DNA from: Gordonia sp. OPL2
Lineage (GTDB): Bacteria > Actinomycetota > Actinomycetes > Mycobacteriales > Mycobacteriaceae
DNA length: 64,000 bases
Direction of reading: 5' to 3'
NCBI RefSeq assembly: GCF_003797825.1
Contig: NZ_RKME01000007.1
Span: 171,970-235,969 of the forward strand
Shown: positions 8,707-17,259 of the stretch, in pieces
Numbering within the stretch: position 1 is the stretch's first letter
Layout: every line of letters starts with the position of its first letter
Translations under genes and position numbers: made by a program
Notes under the pieces: generated by a model
Database searches by the model: none
What the model was told of the DNA's origin: nothing
What the model saw: only the letters and a program-made list of their open reading frames with translations

Positions 8707-9918
8707 ATGCCTTCACTTGCGCCGGGAGGCAGCGCGGATGGCTGGCCATCGCTGACAAGCGAGATCATCGAGTGGACGCCGACAATCCCGGCTGACCTAC
8801 TCACGCGGGCTCAGCGTGAGCGCTATCGAGGCCCCTACCGGGCAGCGCTTGTCCCGCATATCGCCACCCTGGCCCCGCACCTCACTCCTGCGACCTCAGC
8901 CCTTGCCGCCGAAGCAAGCTCGGTGATCACTCGGTTCGATGCCGAACTCGGCGATGAACTTGCACCTTTCTCCGCGATCCTCCTGCGGTCCGAATCCGCC
9001 TCGTCGTCGCAGATCGAGAATCTGTCGTCTGGAGCGAAACAGATAGCACTTGCCGAGCTGGGGAGCCGCGAGAAGCGCAACGCCACGGAGATCGTCGGGA
9101 ATGTCGCGGCCATGAAGGCAGCACTCGAGTTGGCAGACCACTTGGATGCCCCAGCCGTCCTCGCGATGCACCGTGCTCTGTTGGAGGCGACCAATCCGCA
9201 GATCGCTGGGAGATGGCGAGACGATCAGGTATGGATCGGCGGCACCAGCATCGGTCCGCACGACGCGGACTTCGTCGGGCCCACAGCGACGCGTGTTCCC
9301 GGTCTGATGGACGATGTCATTGCGTTCGCGCGCCGTGACGACATTCCGCCACTCGTCCTTGCCGCTGTTGCGCATGCCCAGTTCGAGACCATTCATCCGT
9401 TCCCGGACGGGAACGGTCGTACAGGTCGCGCCTTTGTTCAGGCCATGCTGCGCGCGAGCGGGCTGACCCAGAATGTCACCGTGCCGGTGTCGGCCGGGCT
9501 GCTCGCCGACACGAAGAAGTATTTCGCGGCGCTGGATACTTACCGGGCGGGTGACCCGTCGGAGATCGTTGAGACATTCTCGTACGCAGCCCTTTCCGCC
9601 GTCGAGAATGGCAGCACGCTGCTCGCAGACCTGCGCCACATCCGCACGCAGTGGAACGACCGAGTTCGCGCCCGGCGGGGCTCAGGCCCCCAGCGGCTCA
9701 TGGACCTACTGCTACGACAACCTGTGGTGGATCGGCAGACGGTCGCCGCGGCTCTGGAAATCTCCCCCGACAATGCGGGTAGGGCCATCGACCCCCTTGT
9801 CGACGCCGAAATCCTCAACGAATTCACCGGATTCACTCGGAATCGGATGTGGCACGCCGCTGAGGTCACCGATGCGCTCGATCAGTTCGCGACCAGGGCG
9901 GCGCGACGTGGTCGGTAG
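8707..9918 (+). CDS. Fic-domain protein adenylyltransferase (class II, self-inhibited) with C-terminal winged helix
   Basis: The 403-residue product carries the catalytic Fic motif HPFPDGNGRTGR at residues 230-241 (His230 as the general base). An inhibitory alpha-helix motif S-x3-E-N at 100-105 (SSQIEN) marks it as class II, where Glu104 blocks productive ATP binding until relieved. The N-terminal 90 residues match the Fic_N region. Residues about 325-400 look like a winged helix-turn-helix (LLRQPVVDRQTVAAALEIS). Fic enzymes transfer AMP to Ser/Thr/Tyr of target proteins. The HTH and the palindrome just before the start codon suggest autoregulation. A protein of unknown function follows after 51 bases. 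No Doc/Phd-type antitoxin is adjacent, in keeping with the built-in inhibitory helix. Confidence 0.92.
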   Translation: MPSLAPGGSADGWPSLTSEIIEWTPTIPADLLTRAQRERYRGPYRAALVPHIATLAPHLTPATSALAAEASSVITRFDAELGDELAPFSAILLRSESASSSQIENLSSGAKQIALAELGSREKRNATEIVGNVAAMKAALELADHLDAPAVLAMHRALLEATNPQIAGRWRDDQVWIGGTSIGPHDADFVGPTATRVPGLMDDVIAFARRDDIPPLVLAAVAHAQFETIHPFPDGNGRTGRAFVQAMLRASGLTQNVTVPVSAGLLADTKKYFAALDTYRAGDPSEIVETFSYAALSAVENGSTLLADLRHIRTQWNDRVRARRGSGPQRLMDLLLRQPVVDRQTVAAALEISPDNAGRAIDPLVDAEILNEFTGFTRNRMWHAAEVTDALDQFATRAARRGR

Positions 9919-9969
9919 AACCTGCATGCGACATGTGACCGTTGCCAGACGATTGCACAGAATGGTGTC

Positions 9970-11190
9970 ATGACCGCACTTGCTGACGAGGTTCTCCCGC
10001 TCATCAGAACGCGCGCCGACATCCACAGCTGGCGGGCGTCCAACGCCCACGGCGCCCAAATGGAGGTGGCGGTGGGCATTCTTCAGGAAGCCGCAGCCCA
10101 GGGCGATCCCGCCGAGGTCTTCGCGGTGACCCAGAAGGCCATCGCGTCGGCGCTCAAGATCATCATGCGCGCCGACGATTCCAGCGGCATCATCGGTGAT
10201 GCGATCCGCGAACTGCTGATGCTGCACGCAGAAACGTCGTCTCCAGCTGGGGTCGCACCGACGAAGCTCGTCGACTGGATGATCAACTTCCAGTTCCACA
10301 ACGAGTGCGGCTTCTACACCATCGACCCGGTTCGGTACGCGGCTGCGATGGGCGACGTCGGGATGGCGCGCTATCGGAAGCGTCTCGAGGAGATTCGAGA
10401 CGACCTGGGTCCGGCGTCCGATGACATTCTCGATCAGTACAGTCACGCCCGAATCACCCTGCAACACAACGATCAACGCTTGGCCGTATACGACCGGGAC
10501 GTCGCCGCGATCATTCGTACGCATGCGCGGGACGAACAGGTTCCCGCCTGGCTGGATGACACCGCGAAGGCACTCGCCGAGATCGGCGAATACGACCTAG
10601 CGATCGAGTGGGCGCAGCGAGCCGCGATGCTCAACCACAGGCATCAAGCACTCGCGGCGGCAGACACCTGGTGCGCGTTGGTCGCTGCCCATCGGCCAGA
10701 ACAACTCCTCGCAGTGCGACTCGAAGTGTTTCGTCGATGGCCTACGTCGAGCACGGCGTCTCGACTACACGCGACCGCCGGCGACAGCTGGGCCGACCTG
10801 CACGACGAGGTCACCGACACACTCAGTGCGCGCCCGCGTGACGCGGTCCTGTTCAGCCTCAACACACTTCACGACCCTCAGCGCGCCTGGGATTCGGCCC
10901 ACTCACTGGAGATGACCGACGCCGACGTATGGCTGGACCTGGTCAAGAAGTACGAGAAGATCGACCGCCTGGCCGTACTTCCTGCGTTGGAAGCGCTGGC
11001 TCGGAACGAGCTGGAGAACGTCGGCGCCGGTCACTACCGAACAGCGGCCCGCCACCTCAAACGGATGCGGCGGCTGGCCACGAAGACCGCGCGTGCCGAC
11101 GACGTCGACGCGTTGATCGAGGAACTCCGGCAAGCTCATCGCAACCGCCCACGCATGCAGGCGGAGTTCGATAAGGCGGGGCTGCCGTGA
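9970..11190 (+). CDS. helical-repeat protein of unknown function
   Basis: The 406-residue, almost wholly helical product has no transmembrane segment. The C-terminal 250 residues contain TPR-like helix pairs (DDTAKALAEIGEYDLAIEWA, then AALVAAHRPEQLLAVRLEVF-like repeats and RTAARHLKRMRRLA). The arrangement recalls the C-terminal regions of SWIM zinc-finger/DUF6880-type proteins, but no CxCx zinc motif is present, so the assignment is loose. It lies 51 bases after the Fic gene on the same strand and may share its transcript; if so it could be a Fic target or adaptor, which is speculation. Confidence 0.65.
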   Translation: MTALADEVLPLIRTRADIHSWRASNAHGAQMEVAVGILQEAAAQGDPAEVFAVTQKAIASALKIIMRADDSSGIIGDAIRELLMLHAETSSPAGVAPTKLVDWMINFQFHNECGFYTIDPVRYAAAMGDVGMARYRKRLEEIRDDLGPASDDILDQYSHARITLQHNDQRLAVYDRDVAAIIRTHARDEQVPAWLDDTAKALAEIGEYDLAIEWAQRAAMLNHRHQALAAADTWCALVAAHRPEQLLAVRLEVFRRWPTSSTASRLHATAGDSWADLHDEVTDTLSARPRDAVLFSLNTLHDPQRAWDSAHSLEMTDADVWLDLVKKYEKIDRLAVLPALEALARNELENVGAGHYRTAARHLKRMRRLATKTARADDVDALIEELRQAHRNRPRMQAEFDKAGLP

Positions 11191-11351
11191 CTCCACTCTC
11201 TGCCCACGCTTACACACATTCCCGAGCCGATGGAACCGATGCCCCCACGAGTGCGTCTAAGTGGTTGAGGAAGCGAAGGTGAACTTCGTCGGGTCGGGTA
11301 CACCTGATGGCAGCTGACCTGGTAGAAAACGGTTCGGGGGAAGGACACAGA

Positions 11352-11672
11352 GTGACGGATTTCCATGTCGATCCAGCAGAGCTGCGTACAGCCGGGAGCC
11401 AGATCGGGAAGAGTCAGACCGGCGCAGACACAGCCGCGACCAGCGCGGCTCCGATCCGTCAGGCGGCAGCAGGTCTCAGCGGCACCGACACTGCTCGGGC
11501 ACTCTCTGCGGCAGCGGGTTCAGCCGAGTCGGCAATCGAGGTAGTGCAGTCTCGGATCGGCGCGTGGGTCTCGATCCTCAACGAGTCCGCGGACACATTC
11601 GACGGTACCGATAAGCAGAGCGCGGAACGCCTCAAAGCGCTCGGCGACTTCAACCAGGCACCCAACCGCTAA
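11352..11672 (+). CDS. EspC/WXG100-like type VII secretion substrate
   Basis: A GTG start at 11352 with a GGGGGAAGGA site gives 106 residues. The protein opens FHVDPAELRTAGSQIGKSQT, the characteristic start of the EspC family (PF10824, ESX-secreted), and consists of two amphipathic helices. There is no classical WXG turn; a GLSG turn sits where WXG would be expected. Family members are exported by ESX systems, often as partners of a larger cognate effector. Its stop overlaps the start of the 758-residue gene by one base (TAATG), which implies coupled translation and probably a complex. Confidence 0.8.
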   Translation: MTDFHVDPAELRTAGSQIGKSQTGADTAATSAAPIRQAAAGLSGTDTARALSAAAGSAESAIEVVQSRIGAWVSILNESADTFDGTDKQSAERLKALGDFNQAPNR

Positions 11673-13948
11673 TGCGTCCCACACGTTCGCAGGTCGACGC
11701 ATTCGACTTCGGTGCGGCTCCCGCGGCCGCAAAGGCTGCCGACACCCTCGGGAGCCACATTGAGAAGGATGGCGAGAACATCCACCGGACCATCTCGGGC
11801 ATGGACTGGTCCGGTGACTCTCGCGCCGCGGCGGACTCCCGCGCCGCTGCCGAGAAGGTACAGCTCACCCGCGTAGCCGACGCTCTTGAGAGAGTCTCGG
11901 CCGCAGTCAACCACGGGACCGCCTCGATGTCACACATCGCCGACCGACTCACGGCCGACGCTGCCGGTTACGAAGGCGACGGTTATGCGGTCGCAGATGA
12001 CTGGAAAGTCACCGACGCGTACAACTACGGCCTTGCCAGCCTGATGACTGCCGGCGACGCGGAAGCTCAGCAAAGACTCGCCGACCTTCAACGGGCACGA
12101 GCGAACGCGGCCGCAAATGCGACCGCCGCGTTGAATCGTCTGGTGTCTGAGTTCGACCACGCGGACAGCGCATGCGCGGGCGCCATCGACGCGGCAAGCG
12201 CAGACGTGAGTGCGCTGGCACCGGTGTCGTCGGCGCTGGGTGGTCAAGTTGGCGACCGAATCGCAGACAAGCTCTCCGAGGGGCGACCTCTCACGCCGTT
12301 CGAGCGCCGCGTTCTGGAAGAAGGCACCAAGCTGACACCCGACCAACTCGAAGCCCTACGTAACGGAGGCACTGCCACGTTGCCGCAGGGTCAGTTCGAC
12401 TTCCTGCGCGAACTGACAGCCGAGTTGGACGGAAAGTCGATGGACTCGATCCTGGCCTTGGGCGAGGGTACTCAGCATGACGAGATCCAGAGCAACCTTG
12501 CCAATGCATCGCAGATACTCGGCATCCCCAACGTCCGAACTGGCGCCGGCGATCACGGAGGAATGCAGGCGCTGCCCGCGAACATTCGATCCCTGTTGAC
12601 CACCAACATGGTCACTGGGACCAATCCTTCTGTGGCAGAGCGCCTCTTGGTAGGTGGAAAGCCCCGGGTCAAGAATCTTGATGAGTTCTTCAAGATGACC
12701 GACTTCATGGGTAAGAGTGACGAGGACCTGCGGGTTGGGTCCGACGTGAACCGCGGGATTCTCAAGCAGGTTGCGGAAATCTCAGCTGTTGGCGAATCAC
12801 CGGGATCCGGCAACAACATGACCGCCGCTGAATTCGACCGGGCTCTGGACAAGGCCCTGGCGGCCGCAGCAACTGATCGCATCGCTTCGCACGATTTCAT
12901 GACCGGTGCCAACATGGACGTAACCTGCGCCGACGGTGGACGTTACAACGCAGGCATCCATCTCAACGGACTGGTCAGTCAAGAATGGGAGCACGGCAAC
13001 TCTGGCCTACACAAACTGTTCGATTGGGTCGGTGACGAAGCCGGTTCCGCGAACCCCTATCAAGCCACGATGGCCCGTGAGGCCGCGAGCTCTCTAGGCC
13101 ATTATCTCGGCTCTCCCGGCGATCTCGCTGTAAACGAGGGGTTGGGTGTGCGGAACCCAGAGATGGCCCGAATCTTCGCCGATGCGCTGAGCCCCTATCT
13201 GGGAGACTTCAGTGGAATCGATGAGACCAGCGGCGGGATCTATACTTTCGGTGCTGACAGACTCACCCCGGGTGAGTTGGAGAACATCTTCCGCTCGCTC
13301 AACACTGATGGCGAGGCGGCAGCCACATTGAACTCTGCTGCATTCAAATGGCAGAACTTGATGGCTGTCCACTACGGGCTGGATACATACCATAGCTCAC
13401 TGGCCGAGAGCGCTGGTGTGCTGTCCCAAGCGATGACCGACGGCAACGGACATGCGGTGGACTACCTGTCCGATTCACAGTTCGAAGAACGAATGCGAAC
13501 CTACAACAATCAAATGTTGGCGTTCGGGACGGTCAAGGACGCAACCGGACTCCTTCCCTTCGGCTCTCAGATCGGGCCGCTCATGCAGCAGCCGCTGGCT
13601 GATGCAATCTTTGGCGAGCAACCCGTGCGAGAGGACGCAGCCAATCAAGGCAACGACCCGGAATGGGTGGCTCAGCTCAACGATTCGAAAGTGCAGCAGT
13701 TCTACCAGTTCTCAGGGTATGTGGCTGACCATCCCGAGCTGAGACAAGAGCATCCAGAATGGTTCAGACCGAACGGCGAGCCGGATTGGGACCAGCTCAA
13801 AGACAATAACAGGTGGTCAAACTGGATGTCAGGACTGTCTGACAGGTGGCAAGACAGCTACGAACGCGGACAAGACAGGCCGGATTGGCCGGCGGGACCA
13901 GACAATCCGAAGCCAGAGAACCCCAACGACCCCGCACATAAACCGTGA
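11672..13948 (+). CDS. large ESX-associated effector-like protein (TPR-repeat-region family)
   Basis: The 758-residue product has an N-terminal helical ESX-substrate-like domain containing a central DWSGDS turn (WSG, a WXG variant, near residue 45) and a second helical hairpin to about residue 180. The rest resembles mycobacterial proteins annotated as TPR-repeat-region-containing (for example Rv2082-like proteins), including RPLTPFERRVLEEGTKLTPD, ISAVGESPGSGNNMTAAEF and GLVSQEWEHGNSGL. The tail is Pro/Asp/Asn-rich. It starts within the stop of the EspC-like gene and its own stop overlaps the next start, so the three genes are translationally coupled. The biochemical activity is unknown. Confidence 0.75.
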   Translation: MRPTRSQVDAFDFGAAPAAAKAADTLGSHIEKDGENIHRTISGMDWSGDSRAAADSRAAAEKVQLTRVADALERVSAAVNHGTASMSHIADRLTADAAGYEGDGYAVADDWKVTDAYNYGLASLMTAGDAEAQQRLADLQRARANAAANATAALNRLVSEFDHADSACAGAIDAASADVSALAPVSSALGGQVGDRIADKLSEGRPLTPFERRVLEEGTKLTPDQLEALRNGGTATLPQGQFDFLRELTAELDGKSMDSILALGEGTQHDEIQSNLANASQILGIPNVRTGAGDHGGMQALPANIRSLLTTNMVTGTNPSVAERLLVGGKPRVKNLDEFFKMTDFMGKSDEDLRVGSDVNRGILKQVAEISAVGESPGSGNNMTAAEFDRALDKALAAAATDRIASHDFMTGANMDVTCADGGRYNAGIHLNGLVSQEWEHGNSGLHKLFDWVGDEAGSANPYQATMAREAASSLGHYLGSPGDLAVNEGLGVRNPEMARIFADALSPYLGDFSGIDETSGGIYTFGADRLTPGELENIFRSLNTDGEAAATLNSAAFKWQNLMAVHYGLDTYHSSLAESAGVLSQAMTDGNGHAVDYLSDSQFEERMRTYNNQMLAFGTVKDATGLLPFGSQIGPLMQQPLADAIFGEQPVREDAANQGNDPEWVAQLNDSKVQQFYQFSGYVADHPELRQEHPEWFRPNGEPDWDQLKDNNRWSNWMSGLSDRWQDSYERGQDRPDWPAGPDNPKPENPNDPAHKP

Positions 13949-14631
13949 ATACGAAGAGGATCGGCTTGGGGTGGCGCGCTGCAAGCGTTGTCATGTCCAC
14001 CGTCGCAGTTGTTCTACTAGCCGCCTGCAGTCCCGGCGACGGTGGCTCACCCGCGAGTAGTTCGTCTGCGCCAAGCCCAACGATCGAGGACTATCCGATC
14101 GTTTGGCTCGGCACTCCCAACCTAGACCTCGACAGTCCCGACGGAACGTTCGTCCGCGGAATTGCCGAATCCTGGTATCTGCGCTCGCAACTCGGGCCCG
14201 AGGCCTTCTTCCCCGGATATCGCGAGGCATCGGTATCCGCGTACGTGTGGTCCGACGACCTTCGGCCACGCCACGACCCACCACACACGACCTACATGTG
14301 GGTAGCACCGTTTCCCGAGCCCGATCCGCAGAACAAACATGACTGGCGCCCTCGATCACCCCAGGTCGGCGGTGTCGCCGTCTGTGGCACTTCTCCGGGG
14401 ACTCCGCTCGCTGATGATGCACTGTTCTTCACCTATAGCCGCAGTGGCCAACCTCCGCCCGCAAACCAACATGGCCCTCGACAAGCACCCGTCCGCAACA
14501 TCTTTGGGGACTGGAGAGGACTGGATTACATCGATCCAACCGACCTACGCATGCAACGTTGCAGCCACCGACCGGGTCCGTTGCCTGCACTCCGCACCTC
14601 GAGACCCGGCTGGCCGTCCGAGAGTGAGTGA
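13945..14631 (+). CDS. predicted lipoprotein, ESX-module accessory
   Basis: A GTG start at 13945 overlaps the preceding stop by 4 bases. The N-terminus has a signal sequence ending in a lipobox, VLLAACS (Cys about residue 28), followed by a Ser/Pro-rich linker and a globular part with DYPIVWLGTPNLDLD and AYVWSDDLRP. The last 40 residues are Arg/Pro-rich and low in complexity, which could reflect a frameshift or a poorly conserved tail. In mycobacterial relatives a lipoprotein commonly follows the large TPR-region protein. It may be an immunity or anchoring partner; that is inference. Confidence 0.65.
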   Translation: MNTKRIGLGWRAASVVMSTVAVVLLAACSPGDGGSPASSSSAPSPTIEDYPIVWLGTPNLDLDSPDGTFVRGIAESWYLRSQLGPEAFFPGYREASVSAYVWSDDLRPRHDPPHTTYMWVAPFPEPDPQNKHDWRPRSPQVGGVAVCGTSPGTPLADDALFFTYSRSGQPPPANQHGPRQAPVRNIFGDWRGLDYIDPTDLRMQRCSHRPGPLPALRTSRPGWPSESE

Positions 14632-14930
14632 CGCCAATGACTGACCCGAGCTACCAGTTCCCACCGCACATAGTCGCTGCGCTGCGCGCCCCCGAGGGCA
14701 CGACGGTAGAGGAGATCTACGCACGGTTCCCTGATGCCGCGCCAAAGCAATACCCTGCCGAAACAATGCAGCCTCCTCCCGACGATGCAGACTTCAGGGC
14801 CAGGTACCAAGACGCGGTCGATGACTGGCACAGCCGGAATGGGTGGAAGGCGATGCCGCATCACATCGCACTGCAACTCGCCGAACAAATTCGCACCGAC
14901 ATTGTGTGGGAACGCAGAAGTCGCGGGTAG
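14628..14930 (+). CDS. small hypothetical protein in the ESX-associated module
   Basis: A GTG at 14628 overlaps the lipoprotein stop by 4 bases; an ATG at 14637 is the alternative start. The 100-residue product is soluble, rich in Asp/Pro/Gln, and contains a helical DADFRARYQDAVDDWHSRN stretch. No family was recognised. The run of overlapping stops and starts makes it the fourth member of the EspC-like operon. Confidence 0.6.
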   Translation: MTPMTDPSYQFPPHIVAALRAPEGTTVEEIYARFPDAAPKQYPAETMQPPPDDADFRARYQDAVDDWHSRNGWKAMPHHIALQLAEQIRTDIVWERRSRG

Positions 14931-15003
14931 CGTTGCGGGACTGGAGCATCTCGGTCAGTTGTGACATCCCGGGCTTCGACGCGACCTATAAGGGTCCATC
15001 CCG

Positions 15004-15246
15004 ATGACACTTCGCCCATACTCCCTGGAGCTCTTCCTGATCTCGATCCCGATCAGCTACATCACCTTTATGCTCGTCGTTTGGGGAGTCGGCGTCCTAC
15101 CTCACGTCGGACCCGGAAGCCCCAGCTTGGCGGCTGGGTTCGCGGTGGTGAGCTCCTGGTACGCCCTGTCCTGCTATGTGTGGATTCCCGTGACCTGGCT
15201 GGTCGGCTCACTGGCGATCACGGTCGTCCGTCGACGTTCGCGGTAG
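15004..15246 (+). CDS. small membrane protein (80 aa)
   Basis: The product has two to three hydrophobic segments (SLELFLISIPISYITFMLVV, then AGFAVVSSWYALSCYVWIPV and WLVGSLAITVV) and ends in an arginine cluster, consistent with a tail on the cytoplasmic side. It is unrecognised and lies 73 bases after the ESX-module operon. Confidence 0.5.
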   Translation: MTLRPYSLELFLISIPISYITFMLVVWGVGVLPHVGPGSPSLAAGFAVVSSWYALSCYVWIPVTWLVGSLAITVVRRRSR

Positions 15247-15284
15247 TGCCGAGACGTGGCGAATCGCCCTCCAGATACGACACA

Positions 15285-15722
15285 ATGAACAGGCCGAACG
15301 ATCGAATTGCGCCGACCCCGGGAGGTCACATGCTCCCGATCCTCCACCCCGACGATGTCTTCCCGCGGCCCTGCACCGACTACACCAGCCATATCGGTTC
15401 TCGACAGGCACACGCCTTTTCACTCCTGTGGAATCTGCACGCCGCCGACGACCCCATGATGGACGCCGATCACGCCGCCTGGTACATCCATCAAGCGAAC
15501 GTCGCCAACGATGACCTGTTGGTCGCGCCGCGACACCTTCGGCAAGAACTGTTCGACGCCACCACACACGTCGTGACCAACTACCGACGACCGGGTCCGT
15601 TCGAGGCCATCACGTCGCAGGACATCACCTACATCGAACTGTTCTCCATCATCGCAGGTTGGCAACACGAGGTCATCGAACAGAACATGGCTGCCTTCAT
15701 CGGCAGTCTGTACGAGCGCTGA
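15285..15722 (+). CDS. hypothetical soluble protein (145 aa)
   Basis: Unrecognised. The start is taken at the ATG at 15285; an in-frame ATG at 15330 (MLPILHPDDVF) is equally plausible because the first 15 residues are low in complexity. The body is helical and rich in His/Asp/Trp (HAADDPMMDADHAAWYIHQA). It is followed 16 bases later by another small gene on the same strand. Confidence 0.5.
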   Translation: MNRPNDRIAPTPGGHMLPILHPDDVFPRPCTDYTSHIGSRQAHAFSLLWNLHAADDPMMDADHAAWYIHQANVANDDLLVAPRHLRQELFDATTHVVTNYRRPGPFEAITSQDITYIELFSIIAGWQHEVIEQNMAAFIGSLYER

Positions 15723-15738
15723 TCATGACGGGGATTCG

Positions 15739-16164
15739 ATGACGCCGCCGAACTACTACTACGGTCCAGTTCCGCAGTCGGCGATCGTCATCGACGCCCA
15801 ACACTTTGTGCTCGCGTTCCTCTTCGCCTTCGTCCGCCCCAAGATCTTTGTCAACGGATGGGAGGTCCCGCACACGCGCTGGGGCCACAACGTCATCCTG
15901 GTACCGCCCGGCAACCACCACCTGCAGGTCTACGTGCCGTATTACCTGCCGTCGCGGGTTGGGCCGGCAGAACTGACCGTCAGCGTTCACCCGCACCAAC
16001 CGACTGTCGTCGAGTACCGGGCACCGGTGTGGACTTTTAGCCGTGGCGCGCTCGGGCCGAGCCCTCAACCATGGAACGGATTCGGCATCATCATCGGTGT
16101 CGTCGGCGGAATGGTGTTGTTGGGACTGGTGTTCGGACTGGTTCCGTACTTCCTGCTGGCCTAG
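15739..16164 (+). CDS. membrane-anchored beta-rich protein of unknown function
   Basis: The 141-residue product opens with a PPNYYYGPV leader, followed by AIVIDAQHFVLAFLFAFVRP, then a beta-rich central domain (KIFVNGWEVPHTRWGHNVIL, VPPGNHHLQVYVPYY) of about 70 residues, and ends with a transmembrane helix (IIIGVVGGMVLLGLVFGLVP). Similar small proteins recur in Gordonia/Rhodococcus-type genomes as uncharacterised membrane proteins; this is from memory and unchecked. It ends 11 bases before the HNH gene. Confidence 0.6.
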   Translation: MTPPNYYYGPVPQSAIVIDAQHFVLAFLFAFVRPKIFVNGWEVPHTRWGHNVILVPPGNHHLQVYVPYYLPSRVGPAELTVSVHPHQPTVVEYRAPVWTFSRGALGPSPQPWNGFGIIIGVVGGMVLLGLVFGLVPYFLLA

Positions 16165-16175
16165 GCTGACCGTTG

Positions 16176-17243
16176 ATGCCGCCTCTCACCGATCCGCTGA
16201 CGCTCGGCCAGAAGTTGGTCGCGGTGCTCGAGAGCGGTCGTCGCACCGCCACCTACAAGCTGGCCGTGCTGATGGCGCTGCTGGACCTCGCGGTCGAATC
16301 CGTGCCCGACGATGCGGACGCCGCCGTGGACATCGACCTCGACGATCTCACCAACCGCGTCATCGAACTCTACTGGCGTCAGCTGCGACCACTTGATGGT
16401 CGCCGGCTGCTGCAGTCCTCCGACGGCCGCGGAGTCATCTTCGAGGCCGTCGCCCACCTCCGCTCGTCTGTCAGCGCGCATCGGACACCGTCGGTGGATC
16501 TGGTTGTCGCACAGGGATCGGCTGAGTACATCGCGGCACACGCCACGGTGAAGCAGACGCTGGTTCGCTATCCGCTCAAGCTGCTGCAGAATCTCACCAC
16601 CGGTGCAGACAACGAACGCTTTCTGTATGACGACTCGTGGATGGGCACCGGGTCGAAGCGGGTGATCGCCGACCACGGCAACGTACTGACCCTCTTCCCC
16701 GGCGTCTGCGTGACCCTCGCGCGTCTCGCGCCACTACTCAAGCCTGCATTTCAGCTCGCCTGGGTCGACGACGTGCGGCGCATGAACAGGTCCGTTCTCG
16801 ACGACGGCCCCGACCTCGCTCACCACCTCTTCGGCGCGGATCGGGTCTCGCTGCAGCGTGCCGGCGACGCACTCACTCAGGAGTTCGGCGCGTCATGCTT
16901 CTACTGCAACGCATCGGTCCGGGCGGGCCGTCACGTCGACCATCTCCTGCCGTGGTCGCGAGTCGGCATCGACGGCCTGACAAATCTGGTGTTGGCCTGC
17001 GCGGGCTGCAACTCGAGCAAGTCCGACCTACTGCCCGCGCCTGAACACGTCGGACGGGCGCTCGCGCGTGGCCGTACAGCGCTCGATCAGCTTGCTGTAA
17101 AGATCAATTGGCCTAGTCAATACGCCCGTGTCGTGTCTGCCGGGCGGGGCCTCTACACGACGCAGCCGACGAGCACGCCGGTGTGGCAGGGACGCAACCA
17201 GATTGAGATGTTGACTCGAGTCGACTTCGAATGGCTTCTGTGA
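16176..17243 (+). CDS. HNH endonuclease-domain protein
   Basis: The product has 355 residues. The C-terminal HNH module has its zinc knuckle and catalytic elements in order: C241-x2-C244, H253-V-D255-H256 (the HxDH catalytic strand), N270, and C275-x2-C278 followed by NSSKSDLLP. The N-terminal 230 residues are a separate helical domain with no recognised motif; it begins LTLGQKLVAVLESGRRTATY and may provide target recognition. This layout is seen in stand-alone HNH nucleases of restriction or phage-defence type. A TTG three bases upstream is an alternative start. No methyltransferase is adjacent. Confidence 0.82.
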   Translation: MPPLTDPLTLGQKLVAVLESGRRTATYKLAVLMALLDLAVESVPDDADAAVDIDLDDLTNRVIELYWRQLRPLDGRRLLQSSDGRGVIFEAVAHLRSSVSAHRTPSVDLVVAQGSAEYIAAHATVKQTLVRYPLKLLQNLTTGADNERFLYDDSWMGTGSKRVIADHGNVLTLFPGVCVTLARLAPLLKPAFQLAWVDDVRRMNRSVLDDGPDLAHHLFGADRVSLQRAGDALTQEFGASCFYCNASVRAGRHVDHLLPWSRVGIDGLTNLVLACAGCNSSKSDLLPAPEHVGRALARGRTALDQLAVKINWPSQYARVVSAGRGLYTTQPTSTPVWQGRNQIEMLTRVDFEWLL

Positions 17244-17259
17244 GGACGTGAACACCGAG

